Translations under genes and position numbers: made by a program | Part shown: positions 1 through 8,399 of the stretch, piece by piece | How positions within the stretch are numbered: the stretch's first letter is position 1 | Layout of the letters: every line of letters starts with the position of its first letter | Assembly: GCA_963842305.1 (NCBI GenBank) | Contig: CAWJFW010000002.1 | Coordinates: 744,001-808,000 of the forward strand | Direction: 5' to 3' | Length of the DNA: 64,000 nucleotides | DNA from: JAIBJN01 sp963842305 | GTDB taxonomy: Bacteria > Actinomycetota > Thermoleophilia > Gaiellales > Gaiellaceae | Notes under the pieces: model-generated | Databases searched by the model: none | What the model was told of the DNA's origin: nothing | What the model saw: only the letters and a program-made list of their open reading frames with translations

Positions 1-1
1 C

Positions 2-784
2 GAGATGCTCACGCTCCTCGGAAGCCAGGTCGCGGCGGCCGTGGAGAACATCCGCGCGTACGAGGCGGAGCGGAGCGCCGCAGAGGAGCTCCGCCGCCTA
101 TCCGCCCTGCGCGCCGACTTCGTCTCCATGGTCTCCCACGAGCTGCGCGCCCCGATGGCCTCGGTGATCGGCTGCGCGCAGACGCTGAATCGGCGCTGGC
201 GGGAGCTGACCCAGGAGCAGCGCGAGTCCTTCCTCGCGCTCATCGAGAGCGAGACCTCCCGTCTCGCCGACCTGGTCGGAGACGTCCTCGACACGTCGCG
301 AATCGAGGCCGGGACCTTTCCGTACGCCTTCGACAGCGTGGACGTCGAGGAGCTCGTCCGCGAGACCGCCGCGGTCGTCTCGCTCGGGCAGGACGAAGTG
401 CGGGTCACGACCCGCGTCCCGCCGACGCTCCCGCCGGTCCGGGGCGACCGCGAACGGCTGCGTCAGCTCCTCTGGAACCTGCTCACGAACGCCGTCAAAT
501 ACACGGTCACGGGCGACGAGATCGAGGTTGCCGCCGCCGACGAGAAGGGCGTCGTGGCGGTCAGCGTGCGCGACCACGGGCCCGGTATCCCGCCGGAGTC
601 GCAGGGGTTGATCTTCGAGAAGTTCGGGCGTGTGAGTCAGGACGGCGGGTCGAAGTCGGGCGCGGGCCTCGGCCTCTTCATCGCCCGCTCGATCGCCGAG
701 GCCCACGGGGGCACCCTTGAAGTCGAGTCCGCAACCGGGGCCGGGGCGACGTTCGTGCTCCGGTTGCCCCTGGCCCGCGCCTAG
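2..784 (+). CDS. Sensor histidine kinase, 3' part (GAF end, HisKA, HATPase)
   Basis: The reading frame is open to the left edge, so the gene is cut; the Met at base 5 is probably internal. The first residues look like the last helix of a GAF domain. A HisKA dimerisation domain follows with H-box MVSHELRAPM (the phospho-accepting His is about 45 residues after the first Met). Then comes a HATPase_c domain with N-box NLLTNAVKYT, G1 box DHGPGIP and G2 box GAGLGL. All catalytic boxes are intact, so it should autophosphorylate. No membrane segment is visible in the part present. No partner regulator follows; the next gene converges on it after 22 bases. The signal sensed is unknown. Confidence 0.9.
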   Translation, partial: EMLTLLGSQVAAAVENIRAYEAERSAAEELRRLSALRADFVSMVSHELRAPMASVIGCAQTLNRRWRELTQEQRESFLALIESETSRLADLVGDVLDTSRIEAGTFPYAFDSVDVEELVRETAAVVSLGQDEVRVTTRVPPTLPPVRGDRERLRQLLWNLLTNAVKYTVTGDEIEVAAADEKGVVAVSVRDHGPGIPPESQGLIFEKFGRVSQDGGSKSGAGLGLFIARSIAEAHGGTLEVESATGAGATFVLRLPLARA

Positions 785-806
785 ACGGCCGCGGTGCTGC
801 AGTTCC

Positions 807-2807
807 TCAGCGTGCCCGTGCCGGGCGCTTGGCCAGCACGCCCTTGAGCTTCTTCGCTCGCGCGGCGACCTCCTTGCGCAGGTCGGCCGGCTCCAGCACC
901 TCCGCGAAGCCGCGGTGGGAGAGGATCTCGCCCGCGAACCAGTCCGTGCCGCCGACGCCGATCTCCTCGAGCGCGTAGCCCCGCGCCAGCGGGAGCGCTC
1001 CGCGCTCGATCCGCCAGCGGGCGATCTCGGGGTCGAAGAGCACCTTGGCGACCCGGACGTCACGGAGCTTGCGGGGCTCAAGGCCCGGGCGTGGCTCGAA
1101 GGTCTCGTCGAGGAGTTCGGCGCGGCGCATGCGGTCGAGGCGGAAGCTCCGCTGGCCCTCGCGTGTGCGATCCCAGGAATGGACGTACCACCACGGCAGC
1201 TCACGCTCGAGCGCGTGGGGCTCGACGACCCTGATGCTCGTTTCCTCGCCGACCGCGATGTACTCGATCTCGACCAGCCGCTGCTCGCGGATGGCCTGGG
1301 AGAGCGTGCGGATGAGCTGCTCCTCCTCCGTCCCGGCGTCGGGCTCGGTCGCCTCCGGCATGGCGAACTCCCCGAACGTCTCCTCGAGCTTCTTGCGGAC
1401 GCGCTCGAGCGGCGTCTGCGCCTCGGCTGCGATCATCGGCCCGACGAACTCGAGAGCGAGGCGGATGGCGCGCGCCTCGAGCGGCGTCAGCCGCGGCGGA
1501 CGGCGGAACGCATCGCCGAACAGCTCCTTGTCGACACGGACGTCGTCGCCGTCGAGCGACGCGTAGACGGCGTAGCAGCCGCCCCCGAAGTTGACGAGGT
1601 TCAGGAGCTGCAGGTGGTCGTCGAGCTGCTCGTACGGGATGTTGAAGCGCTCGACGAGCTCATGGGCGGGGATGGTCGCCTGGGTCTCGTCGCCGCAGCG
1701 GGCGAGGAGATGGGCGAGGAGCGCCTGGAGCACTCCGAATCGCTCTGGTGCGAGCGGTCCGGCCGGGCGCTCGAGCTCCTCCGTCTCGGGCTGGGCCTTG
1801 GGCCGCGGCGGCTTGGTCGGCTCGCCTCCGTGGCGCTCGAGAACGCGGTCGAGCCCCGCAGCCACTTCGCCGACCAGTTCCGGTGGCGACAGCGGCCGCG
1901 CCCGGCCTGCCTGCCGAAGAACCCAGCCGGCCAGCAAGTCGAGCCGAGAGTAGGGGGTGGTGAAGGAGCCGCCGGCGACCTCGCCGCGCTCGACCATGCG
2001 CTCCACCCACCAGGCGGTATCCGAGTCGAGCTCGACCTCGGCCTCGCCCTTCGCCTCGCCGTACTGCCACGGCTGTCGGCCGCGGAAGCCGGACGGGTCG
2101 TACTCGGGCATGCGAAAATCGCGCTCCCGGCGGGTCGCGAACCGGATGTCGCCGACGATGCGCGAGACGCGGAACGTCCGCTCGTCGTCCTCGTCCAGGT
2201 CACGCCCGATCAGGTACCAGGACCCCGCCTCGGGCAGGAGCGCGTACGGGTTCACGGTCCGCTCGCGCGTGCGGTTGCGCGAGATCGACCAGTACGTGAA
2301 CTTGACCGTCCGCTGCTTGGAGATGGCACCTTCGAGCTTCGTCAGACGCCCCGACATCTCGTCGGAATAGTCGGGGTCGCGCACCTCGACCCGGAGACCG
2401 CTCTCGGGCGTGGCCTCGAGCTGCGTCGGCCGGCCGAGCGCAAGGTTCTGGAGGGCGAGCCGCAGCGGCTCCGCGTAGGCGAACTGGCCGTCGAGCAGGT
2501 GGAGCGCGATCTGCAGCGCGGCCAACTCCTCGTCGTCGAGGTCGAGCTTGGGGAGGAAGTACTGCTCCGCCCTGAGCGTGTAGAGCTCCTCGCCGGTGAA
2601 CTCGTCCCGCTGGGAGTGCAGCGGCACGCCGAGGGCGACCAGTTCGCTCCGGTCCGAGTAGAAGCGGCGTGCAAAGGCCTCGTCCGACATCTCGGAGTAC
2701 CCCTCGACGACCGACTTGATCTCGCGCGCGGTCAGCGGGCGCCGCTCCGCCATGAGGAAGGCGACGAGCGAGAGCTGCCGGATCAGTTTGTCGGTGTCGT
2801 GCGACAC
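807..2807 (-). CDS. PafB-PafC-like fused WYL-domain transcriptional regulator
   Basis: The 666-residue protein contains two tandem HTH-WYL units. The first has an HTH near the N-terminus (LIRQLSLVAFLMAERRPLT) and a WYL-type core (VKFTYWSISRNRTRERTV). The second has a degenerate HTH (IPAHELVERFNIPYEQLDDH) and a second core (VEIEYIAVGEETSIRVVEPH). Separate PafB and PafC proteins form such a pair in mycobacteria, where they activate LexA-independent DNA-damage genes; fused versions are known. I chose the GTG at 2807 because AGGAG lies just upstream and the HTH starts directly after it. The open frame continues much further upstream only as antisense to dinB. The divergent dinB neighbour fits a damage-response role. 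Binding to dinB is inference. Confidence 0.85.
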   Translation of the reverse strand: MSHDTDKLIRQLSLVAFLMAERRPLTAREIKSVVEGYSEMSDEAFARRFYSDRSELVALGVPLHSQRDEFTGEELYTLRAEQYFLPKLDLDDEELAALQIALHLLDGQFAYAEPLRLALQNLALGRPTQLEATPESGLRVEVRDPDYSDEMSGRLTKLEGAISKQRTVKFTYWSISRNRTRERTVNPYALLPEAGSWYLIGRDLDEDDERTFRVSRIVGDIRFATRRERDFRMPEYDPSGFRGRQPWQYGEAKGEAEVELDSDTAWWVERMVERGEVAGGSFTTPYSRLDLLAGWVLRQAGRARPLSPPELVGEVAAGLDRVLERHGGEPTKPPRPKAQPETEELERPAGPLAPERFGVLQALLAHLLARCGDETQATIPAHELVERFNIPYEQLDDHLQLLNLVNFGGGCYAVYASLDGDDVRVDKELFGDAFRRPPRLTPLEARAIRLALEFVGPMIAAEAQTPLERVRKKLEETFGEFAMPEATEPDAGTEEEQLIRTLSQAIREQRLVEIEYIAVGEETSIRVVEPHALERELPWWYVHSWDRTREGQRSFRLDRMRRAELLDETFEPRPGLEPRKLRDVRVAKVLFDPEIARWRIERGALPLARGYALEEIGVGGTDWFAGEILSHRGFAEVLEPADLRKEVAARAKKLKGVLAKRPARAR

Positions 2808-2819
2808 GGCTCCTATTCT
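2788..2819. promoter_or_regulatory. pafBC/dinB divergent control region
   Basis: Only 21 bases separate the two start codons. A dyad GTGTCG-TG-CGACAC (2794-2807) covers the pafBC start. TTGTCGGTG at 2788-2796 matches, from memory, the upstream half of the PafBC-dependent RecA-NDp promoter. A -10-like TATTCT (2814-2819) ends 9 bases before the dinB GTG. The gap between TTGTCGGTG and TATTCT is 17 bases, not the 8 I recall for that promoter, so the match is partial. Confidence 0.5.
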
Positions 2820-2828
2820 GTCAACCCC

Positions 2829-3884
2829 GTGACCATCGTCGCGCATCTGGACCTGGACGCGTTCTTTGCCGCGGTCGAAGAGCTCGAGAATCCGACGCTC
2901 GCCGCGCAACCGCTCGTGGTCGGGGGAGACCCCCGCGGCCGTGGCGTCGTCGCGACCGCCAACTACGTTGCCCGCACCTACGGCATCCACTCTGCGATGA
3001 GCTCTACCGAGGCGCTGCGGCGCTGCCCGCACGCCGTTTTCGTCACGCCGCGGCACCGCACCTACGCCGAGTACTCGCGGGCCGTGTGGGCGGCGGTCCG
3101 CGAGGTCGTGCCGACCGTCGAGCGAACCGGCATGGACGAGGGGTACCTCGACGTCGGTGGGGTCGCGGCGGACTTTCGCCGCGCGCGCGTCGTCGCGGAG
3201 GCCGTGCAGGCCGCGGTCCGAGGCGCAACGAGCCTCTCGTGCTCGCTTGGCGTCGCCGGCTGCAAGGTGGTCGCCAAGGTGGCGAGCGACCGGCGAAAGC
3301 CCGGCGGGATCACCGTCGTGCCCTCGGGGCGGGAGGCCGCCTTCCTGGCGCCGTTCCCCGTTCGTCTTCTGCCGGGCGTCGGGCCGAAGGCGGAGCAGCG
3401 TCTGGCCGGGCGCGGGATCCGGCTGATCGGCGAGCTGGCCGCGATTCCCGACGCAGAGCTGGCCGCCCTCCTTCCCGGGAAGATAGGGCGTTTGCTTCGA
3501 GACCGGGCCAATGGGATCGATCCGCGGCCGCTGGTGGAGCCGGTTGCCAACGTCTCCTTCGGCCATGAGGAGACCTTCCAGCGAGATATCGCCGATCGCG
3601 AGCAGCTGCACGTCGAGCTCCGGCGCATGGCGCTTCGCATCGCCGTCTATCTGGCGAACTCCGGCCAGGTCGCGCGGACCGTGACGACGAAGCTTCGCTA
3701 TCCGGACTTCTCGATCCGCAGCCGCTCGACGACGCTCGCCGCCGGCCTCGCCGACGGTGAGCGGATCGGTCAGCTGGCGTGCGAGCTGCTCGACCGTGCG
3801 CTTGCAGACCGTCCGGGCGCCCTCCGCCTCGTCGGCGTTACGGTTTCGAAGATCGAGGACTTCGAACAGCTGGCGCTGACCTAG
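2829..3884 (+). CDS. dinB: DNA polymerase IV (Y-family translesion polymerase)
   Basis: This 351-residue Y-family polymerase copies damaged DNA with low fidelity. The palm starts immediately (AHLDLDAFFAAVEE, metal-binding Asp8), followed by the second catalytic pair in MDEGYLDV. The HhH region is LLPGVGPKAEQRL, and a little-finger domain follows. The C-terminus ends QLALT, a degenerate form of the QLxLF beta-clamp-binding motif. The GTG at 2829 puts Asp8 where it sits in known enzymes. The open frame runs far upstream but only as antisense to pafBC. There is no Shine-Dalgarno sequence; TATTCT lies 9 bases upstream, which suggests a leaderless transcript. Damage induction through the neighbouring PafBC-like protein is plausible but inferred. 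Confidence 0.95.
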   Translation: MTIVAHLDLDAFFAAVEELENPTLAAQPLVVGGDPRGRGVVATANYVARTYGIHSAMSSTEALRRCPHAVFVTPRHRTYAEYSRAVWAAVREVVPTVERTGMDEGYLDVGGVAADFRRARVVAEAVQAAVRGATSLSCSLGVAGCKVVAKVASDRRKPGGITVVPSGREAAFLAPFPVRLLPGVGPKAEQRLAGRGIRLIGELAAIPDAELAALLPGKIGRLLRDRANGIDPRPLVEPVANVSFGHEETFQRDIADREQLHVELRRMALRIAVYLANSGQVARTVTTKLRYPDFSIRSRSTTLAAGLADGERIGQLACELLDRALADRPGALRLVGVTVSKIEDFEQLALT

Positions 3885-4036
3885 CGGAGACGCGGGACTC
3901 GTGGTCGCGCGAGGAGGCGCACGAGCCCCACCGCCCAGGCACTCGGGCGCGGGGCGAACGTCGTCGCTGGTCGATACGAGCGAGCTCTAGCGTCAACCGG
4001 GCACACCGCGATCGTACGGGACCGGGGCCGAGAGGG

Positions 4037-4816
4037 CTAGTCGATGAGGGCGTCGAGCCCGCGGGTGAGACCGACGCGACCTTGTACCGAACGGATCGCC
4101 AGGAGCGTGCCGGCCATGTACGGCGCCGGATTCTCGCCCGGGTCGTGGCGAAGGACGAGGCGCTCGCCCTCGGCTGCGAACACGACCTCGGTCGAGACGA
4201 CGAAACTCGGCAGCCGCACCGAATGGATCTGCGTGCCCTCGACGGTCGCGCCGCGTGCCTCGGTCGGGCCCTGGAGCGTCCGCGGGTCCCGCTCGACGAG
4301 TGGCCGGCGGATGCCGCCGAGGCGCTCTGCGAGCTCGCGTGCGGTGCCGCTGGGCACGTCGGGCTTGGAGGCGCTGGCATAGTCGATGATCTCCCAGGAA
4401 GGCACGTGGCGCGCGATCTCGGCTGCGCTGCGTGCGAGGAGGGCTGCGAGGAGCGAGAAGTTGCCCGCCGCGACCACTCCTACACCGGCCTCGGTCGCCC
4501 GGCGTTCGATCTCCGCGAAGTCATCGGCAGTCAGGCCGCTCGAGCCGACGACGACGGCGGCGTGTCGATCGAGCGCAGCCATGACGTTGTCCTTCACGGC
4601 CTCGGCGGAGGTGTAGTCGACGACGACGTCCGTCTCCGTCGCATCCAGCGCGTCGCCCACCGAGCCGAAGACCGGCACCCCGAGCTGCTCGTGCGTCGTC
4701 CCCGCCCGCGAGCGAGAGACTCCGGAGACGAGTTCGAGGTCGTTCGCAGCGCCGACCGCTTCGGCTAGCCGATCACCGGTCCAGCCCGAGATGCCGGCGA
4801 TGCTGACGCGGATCAT
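4037..4816 (-). CDS. dapB: DapB-family reductase (4-hydroxy-tetrahydrodipicolinate reductase-like)
   Basis: The 259-residue protein has a Rossmann start (IAGISGWTG), a central GSSGLTADD segment and the DapB signature KPDVPSGTA. Classical DapB makes tetrahydrodipicolinate for lysine and meso-diaminopimelate synthesis. Here the catalytic-site sequence reads IIDYASASKPDVPSGTA. The family normally has a HisHis pair a few residues before the Lys, and both His are replaced (Ala-Ser) while Lys and PSGTA stay. It may be a divergent lineage-specific DapB or a paralogue with another substrate. No other lysine gene is adjacent. A -10-like TAGGCT lies 7 bases before the ATG, so the mRNA is probably leaderless. 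Confidence 0.8.
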   Translation of the reverse strand: MIRVSIAGISGWTGDRLAEAVGAANDLELVSGVSRSRAGTTHEQLGVPVFGSVGDALDATETDVVVDYTSAEAVKDNVMAALDRHAAVVVGSSGLTADDFAEIERRATEAGVGVVAAGNFSLLAALLARSAAEIARHVPSWEIIDYASASKPDVPSGTARELAERLGGIRRPLVERDPRTLQGPTEARGATVEGTQIHSVRLPSFVVSTEVVFAAEGERLVLRHDPGENPAPYMAGTLLAIRSVQGRVGLTRGLDALID

Positions 4817-4823
4817 CCGCGAG

Positions 4824-4829
4824 AGCCTA
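4824..4829 (-). promoter_or_regulatory. -10 hexamer of a leaderless promoter for dapB
   Basis: TAGGCT on the minus strand, 7 bases before the dapB ATG. I see no Shine-Dalgarno sequence and no clear -35. Confidence 0.5.
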
Positions 4830-4846
4830 GCGCCGTCGAGGCGGTG

Positions 4847-5299
4847 CTACGCAGCCGCCGGGCGCGCTTCGAGGTGCTGGTGGGAGGGGCAGTACTCGCG
4901 CTCGGGCAGCGGGGTGCGCTGGCACGGCTTGCCCTTGCGCGTCGTTGCCCGGCAGCGCGCGATGCCGCCGTCGAAGGCGCCGGCCTCGATCTGCGCCTCG
5001 ATGTAGTCAACAGCGGCGCCGATCCCCTCCGTCACCGCCCAGGCGACTTGCGCCTGGTACGAGATCGGGAAGTAGCGGCGGATGTCCTGGAACAGGGTGC
5101 GGTCGGGGTGTGCGAAGTACCTTGGGTCCTTCGCGAGGCGCTCCACACACTCCTCACATGCGGCCAGGACCTCGCGGCGGTACTCGAGCTGCTTCTCGGG
5201 CTCCGCCCACGGATCGATCAGATCCTTGATCGACCGATAGATGGCCCTGGAGTACTGATACATGCGCGTGCGGATCCTCTCGTGAACTAGATCGCTCAC
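4847..5299 (-). CDS. Unknown protein with C-terminal Cys/His zinc motif
   Basis: The 150-residue protein is predicted to be mostly helical (residues about 1-110). It ends in a Cys-rich motif, CRATTRKGKPCQ then YCPSH, which resembles the small DUF5763-type zinc-binding module. The function is unknown. I chose GTG at 5299 because AGGGGA sits 7 bases upstream; a TTG at 5332 would add 11 residues. It stands alone, reads on the same strand as dapB and ends 31 bases before the dapB start. Upstream (5332-5341) is the 10-bp palindrome AATCATGATT in an AT-richer patch that may hold the promoter. Confidence 0.7.
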   Translation of the reverse strand: MSDLVHERIRTRMYQYSRAIYRSIKDLIDPWAEPEKQLEYRREVLAACEECVERLAKDPRYFAHPDRTLFQDIRRYFPISYQAQVAWAVTEGIGAAVDYIEAQIEAGAFDGGIARCRATTRKGKPCQRTPLPEREYCPSHQHLEARPAAA

Positions 5300-5450
5300 A
5301 CCGTATCCCCTGCCGACGTGAAATACCTGCAAATCATGATTAGGTTCGGGTTAAGGAGCGCCCCCAGATCCGCTCCGGCGACGAGTCTAACACGGCCCGA
5401 GCGGGTGTTACAAAGTCGGACCTGAGACGTTCGTCACAAGCGCGCTTGCG

Positions 5451-6224
5451 CTAGTCGGAGATCTCGCGGACGTACGCGGTGGGGAAGCCCTTGCTCCGCG
5501 CATTCGGGAGCGCGCCTTCGGCCTGGCTCCTGGTCGTGTAGACGCCGGTGAAGGTGACGTAGAAGCCCGGGTTGAGGCTGCCGTAGTCCGACGAGTTCAG
5601 AACGCCGACCTGGCGCAGGCCGGCGTCGATCGCCTGCTCGCCGGCGGCGTCCGCGGGTCCGCGGCCGTCGCTGACCGGAGTCGAACGGAGGATCACGGTA
5701 AACCCGTCGGTGCCTGCGGGCCAGGAGATGAGCGTGTCCGAGTTCGTCGTGGTCGTCCCCTGCGTGCTCGTTGTCCCCTGGGTACTCGTGGTCGGCAGGG
5801 TCGTTGTTGTCGGCGGCGCGATCGTGAGTGTCGTCTCGTTCGTGAGCGTGTCGATCGTGACCGGCGGCGTGACCGGGGAGGTCGCCAGGCTCGAGACGCC
5901 CGGCTCGGCGTCCTTCTCGTCGTCCGTCGCGGCCAGAGCCACGATCGCCCCGGCGGTGAGAGCGACCAGGAGCAGGGCGCCGAGCGCCGTCCAGAGCCAG
6001 ATGGGCGACTCGCGTGACCAGACGATCGTGCGCGTGTACCGCGTGCGAGGAAGGGGAACGAGCCGCAGCCCGCACTCGAGGCAGTACTCCTGCAGGGGGT
6101 CGTGCGGCGCTCCGCAGCGAGGGCAGGTGTGCTCGCGGTCGTGCGGCTGCACGCCGCCCTCGACTCCGTGCGCGGGATCGGGCTCTCCACCCCCGGGCGT
6201 CGGATCGTGCGGGGGTGTGCTCAC
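5451..6224 (-). CDS. Membrane protein with zinc ribbon and SPOR-like C-terminal domain
   Basis: The 257-residue protein starts with a double-CxxC zinc ribbon (CPRCGAP and YCLECG). A single membrane segment follows (WTALGALLLVALTAGAIVAL). Then comes a Thr-rich linker (TTTTLPTTSTQGTTSTQGT) and a C-terminal domain with the sequential-paralogue pattern of SPOR domains (FTVILRS, AGLRQVGVLNSSDY, PGFYVTFTGVYTTRSQAEGA). The zinc ribbon should be cytoplasmic and the SPOR-like part outside. SPOR domains bind denuded peptidoglycan, which is the best guess for its role. Its GTG overlaps the stop of the preceding zinc-ribbon gene by four bases (GTGA), so the two are translationally coupled. Confidence 0.8.
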   Translation of the reverse strand: MSTPPHDPTPGGGEPDPAHGVEGGVQPHDREHTCPRCGAPHDPLQEYCLECGLRLVPLPRTRYTRTIVWSRESPIWLWTALGALLLVALTAGAIVALAATDDEKDAEPGVSSLATSPVTPPVTIDTLTNETTLTIAPPTTTTLPTTSTQGTTSTQGTTTTNSDTLISWPAGTDGFTVILRSTPVSDGRGPADAAGEQAIDAGLRQVGVLNSSDYGSLNPGFYVTFTGVYTTRSQAEGALPNARSKGFPTAYVREISD

Positions 6225-6808
6225 TGGTGGCCTTGGGTCCCCTCGTCCGGCGGCGACGGTCGCACCAGGGTCTCGTCGATGCCCTCCGCCGGGGGCTCGT
6301 AGTCCTCGGCGCCGGCCGGGTTGCCGCAGAACGAGCAGAAGTTGACATCGGCCGGAAGCGGCTGGCCACAGTGGATGCAGGTGAGCACGGGCGGCGTCGT
6401 GGGAGCCGGGCGGCCGCAGTGGCCGCAAAAGTGGACGCCCGGGACGAGCGGGGCGCCGCACTTGCAGTACGTGACGTTCGGGAAGCTTCGCACCGTCGCC
6501 TCGGCGACCAGCAGGGAGTCGAGCTCGTGCATGCGCTGCTCGAGCGCCAGTACCTCGTTGGCGCGCGAGACCAGCAGGTCCGCGTTCCACCGGTCACGGC
6601 GCACCATCTCGACGGCGAGCCCGCCGACGTCCCGCATCTCGATCTCGCGCTGCTCGGTCAACTCCCGTCGCTCACGCTGGAGGCGTGCAGGATCCGGCTC
6701 GGGCGGGGGAACCGACGTCTCGACGACGTCCACGACCTCGACGATCTCCTCGCCGGGCTCGGGCGGACGGGGCTGACGGGAGAAATGGTCGTTCGCGCGT
6801 CCGGGCAT
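6221..6808 (-). CDS. Coiled-coil protein with two zinc ribbons
   Basis: This is about 195 residues. An acidic, Pro-rich N-terminus is followed by a helical, probably coiled-coil stretch (LQRERRELTEQREIEMRDV) and two double-CxxC zinc ribbons: YCKCGAP with FCGHCG, and CIHCGQP with FCSFCG. The function is unknown. It is the first gene of a two-gene unit with the SPOR-like membrane protein, which carries the same kind of ribbon. The start is uncertain: TTG at 6820 has AGGAGG 14 bases upstream, but the -10-like TAGACT (minus strand, 6824-6829) would put the transcript start downstream of that TTG, so I prefer ATG at 6808. Confidence 0.7.
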   Translation of the reverse strand: MPGRANDHFSRQPRPPEPGEEIVEVVDVVETSVPPPEPDPARLQRERRELTEQREIEMRDVGGLAVEMVRRDRWNADLLVSRANEVLALEQRMHELDSLLVAEATVRSFPNVTYCKCGAPLVPGVHFCGHCGRPAPTTPPVLTCIHCGQPLPADVNFCSFCGNPAGAEDYEPPAEGIDETLVRPSPPDEGTQGHQ

Positions 6809-6865
6809 CGCAGCCAGCAATCGAGTCTAACGAACCTCCTGGACCGCGAACCCTTGCCAGAACTG

Positions 6866-8296
6866 CTATCGGGCGATCACGACGAGCCGTTCCTCGGTCA
6901 TCTCGCGGACCGAGTAGTGCGGCCCTTCCTTCGTGTTGCCCGATGCCTTCACGCCGCCGTACGGCATCTGGTCCGCTCGGAAGGTGGGCGCCTCGTTGAC
7001 GAGCACCCCGCCGAACTCGAGCGCGGACCCGGCCGCCATGGCCGTCTTGACACTCCCCGTGAAGATGCCCGCCTGCAGGCCGTACTCGGTGCCGTTGGCG
7101 AGCTCGAAGGCCTCCTCCAGCGAATCGTAAGCCGTGACGGTGCAGAGCGGCCCGAAGACCTCGAGGCAGGAGACCTTCATCTCGGGCGTGACGTCACCGA
7201 GCACCGTCGGCGCGATCAGGCCCTCCTCGGTCGTCTCGCCGCCCGCGAGGACGGTCGCGCCCTGATCCTTCGCCTCGGCGATCCACTCGAGGATCCGCTC
7301 CCTCGAGTCGGAGTCGATCACGGGGCCGACGTCCGTCGCATCGTCCGCTGGGTCGCCTATACGGAGCGCCTCGACCTTCGGGAGGAAGCTTGCGAGAAAC
7401 TCGTCGTACGCGGCGCGGGCCACGTAGACGCGCTGGATCGAGATGCAACTCTGGCCGGCGAATGAGAACGCGTTCGCCGCTGCCTTCGCCGCGGCATCCT
7501 CGACGTCCGCGTCCGCTTCGACGATCACCGGCGTCGCATTGCCGAGCTCGAGCAGGACTTTCTTTCGCGCTGCCCGCTCGCGCAGCTTCCAGCCGACCTC
7601 CGCCGAGCCGGTGAAACTGATCAGACGGACGCGCTCGTCGTCGACCAGCACGTCCCCGATCTCCGAGGCCCGGCCGACGAGCACGTTGAGCCAGCCCGCG
7701 GGGAGGCCGGCTTCGGCCTCCAACTCCGCGAGCAGGAGCGCCGAGAGCGGCGTCTGACTCGCAGGCTTGAGTACGACGGCGCAGCCCGCGGCAAGCGCGG
7801 GCGCAACCTTGTGGGCGACGAGGTTGAAGGGGAAGTTGAACGGCGAGATGGCGCCCACGACGCCGATCGGAAGCCGGGCCGTGTAGGCGACCTTGCCCAC
7901 CCCGGCCGGACTCGCGTCCATCGGGACGACATCACCGGAGAGCGTCCGCGCCTCGGCCGCGGCAGCGCGAAAGGTCGAGACGGCGCGCTCGGCCTCGACA
8001 CGTGCGGTCTTGACCGGCTTCCCCGCCTCGTCGCAGATCGTTCGCGCGATGTCCTCCTGGTGGTCGGCGATCAGGTCTGCGGTCCGGTCGAGGATCGCTG
8101 CGCGGGCGTGGGCCGGCAGCGGGTCGCTCATGGCCCGGGCCGCGGCGTCCACAGCACGCTGCGTCTCGGCGGCGCCGCCGCGGGCGACCCGTCCGACGAC
8201 GTCTCCCGAATAGGGCGCGCGCACCTCGAGCCATTCGCCGGTCTCGACCCACTCGCCGTCGAGGAGGAGCTTGCGCTCGGGGGCGGTGACCGCCAT
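6866..8296 (-). CDS. NAD(P)-dependent aldehyde dehydrogenase
   Basis: The 476-residue protein is full length for the ALDH superfamily. It has the cofactor segment SPFNFPFN, the FTGSAEVG loop, the general base Glu in LLELGNA and the catalytic Cys in FAGQSCIS. The C-terminal motif EVFGPLCTV is also present. It oxidises an aldehyde to its acid (or acyl-CoA); the substrate cannot be told from sequence. Overall it looks closest to the lactaldehyde/succinate-semialdehyde type. The ATG at 8296 begins a normal ALDH N-terminus. The open frame continues 50 codons upstream, but that stretch is Arg/Pro-rich and not family-like. It is divergent from the hydroxyacyl-CoA dehydrogenase gene. Confidence 0.92.
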   Translation of the reverse strand: MAVTAPERKLLLDGEWVETGEWLEVRAPYSGDVVGRVARGGAAETQRAVDAAARAMSDPLPAHARAAILDRTADLIADHQEDIARTICDEAGKPVKTARVEAERAVSTFRAAAAEARTLSGDVVPMDASPAGVGKVAYTARLPIGVVGAISPFNFPFNLVAHKVAPALAAGCAVVLKPASQTPLSALLLAELEAEAGLPAGWLNVLVGRASEIGDVLVDDERVRLISFTGSAEVGWKLRERAARKKVLLELGNATPVIVEADADVEDAAAKAAANAFSFAGQSCISIQRVYVARAAYDEFLASFLPKVEALRIGDPADDATDVGPVIDSDSRERILEWIAEAKDQGATVLAGGETTEEGLIAPTVLGDVTPEMKVSCLEVFGPLCTVTAYDSLEEAFELANGTEYGLQAGIFTGSVKTAMAAGSALEFGGVLVNEAPTFRADQMPYGGVKASGNTKEGPHYSVREMTEERLVVIAR

Positions 8297-8399
8297 GCCG
8301 CTATTCAAGCACGCCTCGCGCCGGGGTGCCGTTCGGCGTCGAAACGGAGCGGCTGTCTCGACAGGCGGATCCTGTTTCGGGTGAGAATCCGATGGACGG

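Noticed and set aside
98..1204. A 368-codon minus-strand open frame at the left end.
   Set aside because: It is antisense to the histidine kinase and out of frame with the WYL regulator, both with clear domains.
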